From Symbiodinium natans (Eukaryota; Sar; Dinophyceae; Suessiales; Symbiodiniaceae), in the NCBI GenBank assembly GCA_905221605.1, contig CAJNDS010002339.1, positions 60,001 to 124,000 of the forward strand: a stretch of DNA of 64,000 bases, in the 5' to 3' direction. The notes below the pieces were generated by a model that did not search any database, had not been told where the DNA came from, and saw only the letters and a list, made by a program, of their open reading frames with translations. This document shows positions 59,201 through 64,000 of the stretch, one piece after another; the first letter of the stretch is position 1; each line of letters opens with the position of its first letter. Position numbers and translations under genes: made by a program.

Positions 59201-62200
59201 TGGTAGTCGCCGATGTGACTGCTACCATCCGCCAACCGCACCTTCCATGCGAGCAAAGGGGGTACTGGCGCAACAATCAGGTTGGCATCCAGCTCACCTT
59301 GAAGAAATTCCTTCTGTACCTGGAGGCGATTCGAGAGTTGCGGTGCCATCCTGCTCAATACCAGTTGTTCGAGGCAGGGCTAGCAAGCATTCTGCCAAAC
59401 GAGCTCAAGGTCGAGCGTGTGCCGGCTGCCGACTTGAGAGCGCTTTTGGCGGACGTGCTCGTCCAGAGCAACCGCCGGGTGACTTTGGCTGCTCAACCGC
59501 CAACTATAATACCGGATGTTGCACCATCCGCGTCGGGTGGCACGGCACCGCCTCTTCACAAAAGTGCCCCAGCTCCACCTCCTTCGGGGTGGGCTTTGCT
59601 CAACCAAGCGCGTGCAAAAGCCGAGGCAATGATTCGATTGCATGCCGACATGAAGAGAGCTGCAACAGCCGAGGTGGCTCCATCATCGTCGACGGGCCCC
59701 GCTTTTCCACCAGGGCCTCCGGCTTTCTTGCCGTTCAGCCCTCCTTCCCCGCTTACGCCGTCCGTCTTTTCCTATGCTCCATCTTCGGCACCAGGCACGC
59801 CTATGGAAGCAGGCATGCCTCTAACTCCGCCTCCTCTACCTCCTCCATCTTGGGCACCAGGCACGCCTATGGAAGCAGGCCTGCCTATACCTCCGCCTCC
59901 TCTACCTCCTCCATCGACACCGCACCCAGATACATTGAGGGAGCTTGCGGGCGAGGTTCCAATGGAGGTCGAGACGCCGATGACGCCCGTGGAGGCATTC
60001 GGTGCCCCTGGGACCCCTATGGACGTGAGTTCCGAGGTCCCAATGGAGCCAATGGTCGGTGGCATTGGAAGTCCGGGGAGCGCTTCTCCTTTGACCCCGC
60101 CGGCAGAGACGAGTATGGTGGTTCCAAACCCACCTATGGACAATTCGGATGTGGGAGACTCTGGCTCCGAGATGGATTGATATGCTTGGGTATGGGCCCT
60201 GAGGGCCTAAAAGCCGGGCATGAGTTGCTCCGATCTTCGCCGCAATGCACAAAATTGGTAGGAGTAGGTCTGAAAGCCCTGCTGTTTGCAGTAGGAGACT
60301 GGCTGTGTGCATTAGGGGGTAGGGTAGGAGCGTTTGAGTGCTTGGTAGGTGACTGTGAGTGCAGCCTGCCTGCCGCGAATGGGTCTGCACACTGTCCCTC
60401 TGTGCCCAGGTCTTCATGGAAAAGAAGCAGTGCCTTGGCTTTAGGGTTGGTTCTGGGTTTGGTTTTCAGAGGTTGGCTGCGTAGGTGCGTGAAGCTTTTG
60501 AGTGTGCGCCGTAGGAGTAGGCTGAAGTTTGTGCGTGTAACTTTGGTAGGACGTGTGCCACGTAGGTCTTGGAGTGTTGTGCGCCGCCTGTTGTTTTTGC
60601 GTGGCGTGCTTGCTTGTGAGTTGAAAGCTGAGCCTACGGGCGAGGAAGCAAAAGGGCCAATGATGAAACGTTGGCGTGCCTTGAAGAAGTGGGCCTTGTG
60701 TGGGCTTGGGTCCCTGCGGGGGTCCGAGCAAAAGAAGGCCGTGGCACGTTCTGAGGCCCTGCGTATGCTTGCTGGTTTGCCGACCCCGGTTGTTGTGAAT
60801 TCGGAGTCGGAGGAAGAGTTGATTCCTGATCCGTTGGAAGCTGAACTTGCGAAACCCAGCGGAAGTGAACCCCCTAGGCCCTCCGATGTTCGAAAGAAAC
60901 CCCGTGTGGAGAATGTTCCCTCAGGTGAACCGGGTGCCCTGAGTTCCCCGGAGGTGGTGAGCGATGCTCTGGATCCTGAGGTTCCGGTCTATTTGACCTC
61001 GGAGCGGCTGAAGGCGCACCGAAATAAGGGCCACCAACCTTATCTTAGTTGCTGTGACACATGTCAAAGCGCTAGAGGGAGAGTGCCGGCTCGTAGGAAG
61101 CACATGAAACACCACCACGGACCCGGAGAGTTGCAAGTCGACTTTGGATTTTTCGGAAAGAATGTTCGTTTCCTTCTCATGGTTCATGTGGTGTCGGGGT
61201 ACATACATACCGTGGTCTTAGGACCTGAGGATGAAGTGCCTGCTGTATCGGTTTGCAAAGCCTTTACGGAAATGGGATTGAGTGGATTGGACATTGTTGT
61301 CCACGGGGACCAAGAAAATCTCCTCGAGAGCGTTTTCCGCAATGCAGCGAAACACCGGACATTCGGGGGAAGGTCAATGCACTGGGTCCCGTTCGCGATA
61401 AACAGACCTCAAGCAAAGGGCATCGTTGAACGCCATGTTTGCCTTGTGAAAGAAGCGTTCTGGTCTGTTTGGCTGGGCTTAGAAGAGCGTGTAGGTGAAA
61501 AGTTGCCTCTAGGGAGCCATCTGTTTGTTGAGGCCATGAGGTACTCTGTGAGGATGCATAACTTGTTTCATGTGTCCAAGGAACACAGCACGCCGTTGGA
61601 GAGACTGCGTGGGTCGACAGTTCAGCCAGTGAAGAGCTGTGAGTTTGGGGTTGTGGGCTTTGGGAAGCCTCAGAAGGACTACCCAGAGCACCGCGGAAAG
61701 CGCTTGGTGAGGGCACTCTATGTAGGACCTCACGGTGCTAATGGATCTGGGATTCGAGTCTTTGTTCCAATAGGTATTGGAAAGCCCCCTCGTTTGGAAA
61801 TCTTCAGCTCTTTTCGTGCCAAAGATCCAGTGGAGTTTGACAAAGCTGCTTTGCGTGACCTTCGAGGTAATAAGGAAGACCCTGAAAGACCCATCAAGTT
61901 CGATGTTCCAATCGATGGTCCGAGTCCGCCGCTTGATTCCCCAAATATCCCTGAAGGAAGTCTTGAGTTTCCTGTTGAACGCACCGAACCACCTGCTCTT
62001 GAGGGCCCTGAAGCAATGGAAGAAGAAGGAGAGTTGGATGGGTATTCTCCGGATTTTTCGGACGTGCCTGAAGAAACAGGCATGGAGGTTGAGCCTCCCG
62101 GAGGCGTAGGTCTTGAGGACCTCGACGCCCCTATGGATCCAGGAGAAGACGATGCCATGGAAGAGGGCCTGACGTGGCTCTATGAGCATGGCCTTAGGCA

Positions 62201-64000
62201 ACTCTTTGATGGGCCTGACTTGAGAGTAACGACAAAAATCCGTAAGGGAGATAATGTCAAAGAGTGGTTCCGTATGAAGTTTGGTGGAAAGAAGATTTGG
62301 GTCCATGTCCCGGATAATGCGGTTTGCGAAGTTTCTGGCAAGGTTTTGCCTCGTAAGCATCTTGAAGAAGGTATGAGACTCGAGCTCTCAGAACTGGATG
62401 CTTTTGGTGTAGCTACGGTTATAGGAGAAGCTGAGGCCCGTAAACGAGCTACACGGAGAATCCATACGACTAGGTGGGTTCTGACTTCGAAACCGTCGGC
62501 CACGAACCCTGAACGAGTTCGTGCTCGTCTTGTTGTGAGAGACTATGCATTTGGATCCAATCCTCTAGCTGATGGGATATATTCCCCCACCACGTCTTTG
62601 GAAGCCTTGAGGGGTGTCCTTGCTATTCATGCTGTCAGAGGTGGCACCTTGTTGTCAGCAGATGTGAGCGTTGCTTTCATGCAAGCGCCTGTGCAGGGAG
62701 TAGAGTGTATCCGGTTTCCAAATGGGATGTATGATGAGGAGAACAAGCCGCTGTTTGCGCAGCTACACAAAGCCATGAATGGCTTGAGAGTAGGACCACT
62801 GAGCTGGTACCTAGAGTTTACAAGCACGCTGCGTAAGCAGTTTGGGTTTGGTGAGACTGCCGACCCTACTGTGCATCACCGGCTTGAGAAGGATGGTGCG
62901 CTGACCTTGGTGTTAGTGTATGTTGACGATCTCATCATCTTTTCCCAGAATCCGCCAGTTGCCAAGGATCTGTACGCTAAGCTAGCGAAGATCTATAAAA
63001 TGAAGCAGACAGGGCTTCTAGAACCTGGCAAGACTGGGCAGCTCGAGTTCTTGGGTCGGGTGATCGCCCGAACCACTGAGCACGGGCCTGTGTTCTTTGG
63101 CCTGAAGCCGGGGTACTTGAAGTCGCTTGGAGAAGAGTTTGGCATTAGCGGAAAAGGTGTGAAACCAGTGCTGGGAAACCTCGAGAGGGAGTACCGGAAA
63201 AAGGAGGCTGGAACACCTATCAGCACTGAGGCGTATGAACGCTATAGACGTGTGCTTGGTAAGTTGATGTGGGCAAGCCTGACGTTGCCGCATTTGTCCT
63301 ACCCGGTAGGATTTCTGGGCCGGTATCAGAGTGACCCAGATAGCCAGGCAGAAGCTTGCTTGAGACGCGTGGTTCGCTGGGTGATGGCTTTGCCTGAGTA
63401 CCTTCAGCGATTTTCGGCAGAAGCGTTGGAGTATCCTTGCTGCGCTTCGGAAACCAGGCTCTCTGGCTTTGTGGATGCGTCATGGAACATTTGCTCTGTG
63501 TCTGGTGCTATCGTGAAGTGGCATGGCATCATGATCAAAACTTTCTCGCGGAAACAGTCGGTGACCGCGTTGAGTTCGGCGGAGGCCGAATTGGCAGCCC
63601 TGACTGAGGCAGCCAAAGAGTCGGTGTACTTGTCTTTGCTCATGGAAACGCTCCTGTATGGAATGCCCAAAGGAGAGACCGGTGAGTTTCCGATTCACCT
63701 GGCTTCGGATTCGGAAGCCGCTTTGTCGATTAGCAAAATGACGGGGTTGTTACGCCGTGTTCGGCGCCTGGAGCTTCGTCATCGCTATCTTCAAGAGCTA
63801 GTCCACCTGGAAAGGCTGATTCTAAGCTTCATCAGTGGAGAACGGAATCCAGCCGATGGACTGACGAAATCTCCTGAGGAGTTGTTGCTTGAGCATTTGC
63901 TGGTTGCGTGTGGACTGGAAAGAGTGTGTGAAGAAGACCTTCAGGGTCTTGTAGTTCCTGAACACCTTCGTGAACGAATGGAAGAACTTGAAGAAGTATG
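56238..64000 (+). CDS. copia gag-pol polyprotein, open to window end (>=2587 codons)
   Basis: From ATG at 56238 the frame is open to 64000. Gag holds a Gln/Met-rich stretch, then the knuckle CWNCGKSGHMSWQC (57352-57393) and a long Lys/Gly basic tract. The protease is FAWLIDSGATCHV (~57740). A linker of about 1000 codons (58000-60900) is Cys/Ser/Arg-rich, with two hydrophobic segments near 58690-58750 and 60440-60480. The integrase follows: zinc site HRNKGH…CCDTC (~61018-61062), then D in QVDFGFF, D in VHGDQEN and E in GIVERHV. The RT has VYVDDLII (62916-62939) and the RNase H has GFVDASWN, SSAEAELAAL and ASDSEAA. The product assembles particles, copies and integrates the element. The linker, much longer than usual, is the odd part. 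Confidence 0.88.
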   Translation, partial: MADPGLSTPVPEDEDDEALFGPGGAQDGQQPPTQPPGASAPAGGPATVVGLDPQLQQMMVQMMQSQQMMMQNQQQTLQVLVAKMEADERRRREQEALSAAVSNPFGGASSAAAAGSPTAKASAPPPAPSQNLHVGSNRAEKYLPALPLIDNVSMGKGRVRELEEYHRWCEVLASWLALIDDNYVNELRQAMTHDREIKQSDMAVPVASRSARLFYYLQQSLQKFERGMELVRSTSMRQGQAACGYEVMRQMHQTFSIVSRMEAIAVRDEALRLTSKASSYKRPLDCVRFLEDELGKVDQKLHRFPELRLGASDRSTLLLQSVSPECRHYVVLHGKSGSWEELVESIRFYEEQTRLCDAGSLNAVGERGLCWNCGKSGHMSWQCPDKSSGKGKKRDEPKGGKPSGSKNREKSPKGKGKGKGKTDKGKGGKPKGKPKNKGKPKGRAVEDEQSDQVMAMRSHHLSGLGPGTRTNEPNEAEPPRLTMTNGEIERLNQSSSRNSSFAWLIDSGATCHVLSESALGFYEVVKEHSGPLPVLMSASDTPMECVKLVDIRVKFGKLGPVVLQQVLVCKIGFNVVSSWQASLSGWSTWLTSEPGASCLVKQTERGSSMWVPLVREARSWWALAKEIGPTKAKPKGRRSKGDSPKPGWSPNDDAMEVDKVQKKAPPNVGRALEVTPFKFLLRAFSVKQHVGEHELHEHVLQERLSGCEHAAVAKVGVDLETPPSACCAEALCSAAAVLLKSASNTSLEKQTSRDTRCGDKGFECVGVGPVPLQPQSVCIRSRSVLRVGRRSDLHPSACVPECLLGQSEERKCAFRSLRWPGVFLKALLVLCALGVFCSKPGAFVRDLVKDGASGSLASALSCELPKWECGPGGSLFDEHDCSSCAPFRGGRSAVSFEAASPKHRPFYLDPWLGRTAVGDSSLPWGVGDTGVGDQYKRHSGEATYAHCRAASHCCSDGGPVGFDGHPRRGARPSCRVCKVWLCFDHHGGGSRRCDCYHPPTAPSMRAKGVLAQQSGWHPAHLEEIPSVPGGDSRVAVPSCSIPVVRGRASKHSAKRAQGRACAGCRLESAFGGRARPEQPPGDFGCSTANYNTGCCTIRVGWHGTASSQKCPSSTSFGVGFAQPSACKSRGNDSIACRHEESCNSRGGSIIVDGPRFSTRASGFLAVQPSFPAYAVRLFLCSIFGTRHAYGSRHASNSASSTSSILGTRHAYGSRPAYTSASSTSSIDTAPRYIEGACGRGSNGGRDADDARGGIRCPWDPYGREFRGPNGANGRWHWKSGERFSFDPAGRDEYGGSKPTYGQFGCGRLWLRDGLICLGMGPEGLKAGHELLRSSPQCTKLVGVGLKALLFAVGDWLCALGGRVGAFECLVGDCECSLPAANGSAHCPSVPRSSWKRSSALALGLVLGLVFRGWLRRCVKLLSVRRRSRLKFVRVTLVGRVPRRSWSVVRRLLFLRGVLACELKAEPTGEEAKGPMMKRWRALKKWALCGLGSLRGSEQKKAVARSEALRMLAGLPTPVVVNSESEEELIPDPLEAELAKPSGSEPPRPSDVRKKPRVENVPSGEPGALSSPEVVSDALDPEVPVYLTSERLKAHRNKGHQPYLSCCDTCQSARGRVPARRKHMKHHHGPGELQVDFGFFGKNVRFLLMVHVVSGYIHTVVLGPEDEVPAVSVCKAFTEMGLSGLDIVVHGDQENLLESVFRNAAKHRTFGGRSMHWVPFAINRPQAKGIVERHVCLVKEAFWSVWLGLEERVGEKLPLGSHLFVEAMRYSVRMHNLFHVSKEHSTPLERLRGSTVQPVKSCEFGVVGFGKPQKDYPEHRGKRLVRALYVGPHGANGSGIRVFVPIGIGKPPRLEIFSSFRAKDPVEFDKAALRDLRGNKEDPERPIKFDVPIDGPSPPLDSPNIPEGSLEFPVERTEPPALEGPEAMEEEGELDGYSPDFSDVPEETGMEVEPPGGVGLEDLDAPMDPGEDDAMEEGLTWLYEHGLRQLFDGPDLRVTTKIRKGDNVKEWFRMKFGGKKIWVHVPDNAVCEVSGKVLPRKHLEEGMRLELSELDAFGVATVIGEAEARKRATRRIHTTRWVLTSKPSATNPERVRARLVVRDYAFGSNPLADGIYSPTTSLEALRGVLAIHAVRGGTLLSADVSVAFMQAPVQGVECIRFPNGMYDEENKPLFAQLHKAMNGLRVGPLSWYLEFTSTLRKQFGFGETADPTVHHRLEKDGALTLVLVYVDDLIIFSQNPPVAKDLYAKLAKIYKMKQTGLLEPGKTGQLEFLGRVIARTTEHGPVFFGLKPGYLKSLGEEFGISGKGVKPVLGNLEREYRKKEAGTPISTEAYERYRRVLGKLMWASLTLPHLSYPVGFLGRYQSDPDSQAEACLRRVVRWVMALPEYLQRFSAEALEYPCCASETRLSGFVDASWNICSVSGAIVKWHGIMIKTFSRKQSVTALSSAEAELAALTEAAKESVYLSLLMETLLYGMPKGETGEFPIHLASDSEAALSISKMTGLLRRVRRLELRHRYLQELVHLERLILSFISGERNPADGLTKSPEELLLEHLLVACGLERVCEEDLQGLVVPEHLRERMEELEEV
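58520..58745 (+). repeat. TAGGAGT-rich spacer, left of overprinted ORF
   Basis: Repeated GTAGGAGTAGG, GTAGGACGTAGGAGT and similar words. TAG stops occur often in the other forward frames but never in the polyprotein frame, which reads Val-Gly, Arg-Ser or Arg-Arg-Ser instead. Confidence 0.5.
58786..60180 (+). CDS. 464-codon ORF overprinted in the +1 frame inside the copia polyprotein
   Basis: ATG to stop, entirely inside the polyprotein ORF but one frame away. The first ~230 residues are regular and probably helical (IARLAHRFEEEGQLSLSRQ…, LLYLEAIRELRCHPAQYQLF); the rest is Pro-rich with two PGTPMEAG units of 22 codons (59787-59920) and ends in an acidic tail. By contrast the polyprotein frame here is Ser/Cys/Gly/Arg-rich with little structure, as expected for a translation out of the main frame. 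This suggests that the 464-codon frame is the original gene, captured and kept open in both frames. No family is recognised. How it would be translated is unclear: leaky scanning is unlikely so far downstream, so a subgenomic or spliced RNA would be needed. Confidence 0.55.
   Translation: MELPEASPPLCLVNSQSGSVAQVEAFSTSMIARLAHRFEEEGQLSLSRQLLQNIDLFTSTPGSVERLLGIPACLGELETQELVINTSGIPVKQPMLIAELRAIAAPTVDQSVLTDTLVEEHDRRAEYARYGYVLTTMGVVVADVTATIRQPHLPCEQRGYWRNNQVGIQLTLKKFLLYLEAIRELRCHPAQYQLFEAGLASILPNELKVERVPAADLRALLADVLVQSNRRVTLAAQPPTIIPDVAPSASGGTAPPLHKSAPAPPPSGWALLNQARAKAEAMIRLHADMKRAATAEVAPSSSTGPAFPPGPPAFLPFSPPSPLTPSVFSYAPSSAPGTPMEAGMPLTPPPLPPPSWAPGTPMEAGLPIPPPPLPPPSTPHPDTLRELAGEVPMEVETPMTPVEAFGAPGTPMDVSSEVPMEPMVGGIGSPGSASPLTPPAETSMVVPNPPMDNSDVGDSGSEMD
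59787..59920 (+). repeat. 66-bp tandem duplication in the overprinted ORF
   Basis: Two copies of a 66-bp unit starting GGCACCAGGCACGCCTATGG. The length is 22 codons, so both overlapping frames are preserved by the duplication. Confidence 0.75.
60250..60570 (+). repeat. TAGGAGT-rich spacer, right of overprinted ORF
   Basis: Same kind of words as at 58520-58745 (GTAGGAGTAGG, GTAGGAG, CGTAGGAGTAGG). Together they flank the overprinted ORF on both sides while the polyprotein frame stays open. Confidence 0.5.

Larger units (their letters stand above)
55820..64000 (+). mobile_element. Ty1/copia retrotransposon, intact frame, truncated by window end
   Basis: Putative LTR, PBS, then a single open frame carrying gag with CCHC knuckle, protease, a very long linker with an overprinted ORF, integrase, RT and RNase H in the copia order (integrase before RT). 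The frame stays open for at least 7.76 kb, so this copy looks young and possibly active. The 3' end and LTR are beyond 64000. Confidence 0.85.

Noticed and set aside
58573-59358. 261-codon minus-strand frame under the copia linker
   Set aside because: Likely a shadow of the two open forward frames in GC-rich sequence; no protein-like features.

Overview
The window looks like repeat-dominated nuclear DNA of a dinoflagellate, probably a Symbiodiniaceae-like or related species. This is an inference from several signs: DinoSL-like 3' ends at 56126-56149 (+) and 26306-26317 (-), TTTAGGG-type interstitial telomeric repeats, no recognisable cellular housekeeping gene in 64 kb, and several large retroelements with dinoflagellate-style accessory domains. 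Nothing suggests bacterial or organellar DNA. The species cannot be named from the sequence.

Layout. (1) 1-15400 is GC-rich, has no supportable gene, and holds short tandem repeats and one ~290-bp repeat in three copies (13405-14215). (2) 15480-16215 is an AT-richer patch with an orphan ORF. (3) 16280-25125 (minus strand) is an apparently intact tyrosine-recombinase retrotransposon of the Ngaro/PAT type. It has split direct repeats A1 - ORFs - B1A2 - B2 and encodes a tyrosine recombinase, a gag-like protein, and a pol protein that begins with a cytosine-methyltransferase-like domain and a 2OG-Fe(II)-oxygenase-like domain before the RT and RNase H. (4) 27184-32060 (minus) is a decayed, internally deleted Ty1/copia element. 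(5) 33-46 kb (minus) holds very long ORFs of an unrecognised large gene or element: a glycosyltransferase-like stretch, an alpha/beta-hydrolase-like stretch and a split superfamily-1 helicase, bounded by a ~280-bp direct repeat near 34.5 and 45.4 kb. (6) 46970-55758 (minus) is a polycistronic LINE with AP endonuclease, RT and RNase H, plus a downstream ORF with weak family-A-polymerase-like motifs. (7) 55820-64000 (plus) is a Ty1/copia element whose single open frame runs at least 2587 codons without a stop to the window edge.

Gene expression logic. Three recoding or coupling strategies can be read in the DNA. The YR element separates gag from pol by one in-frame TGA with no ATG for pol. The LINE joins endonuclease to RT through a canonical A-AAA-AAG -1 slippery heptamer directly before the stop, and couples its other ORFs by an ATGA overlap and a 6-nt stop-to-ATG gap. 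The plus-strand copia element carries a 464-codon ORF overprinted in the +1 frame inside its polyprotein. These, and the domain set of the YR element, are the points most worth checking.
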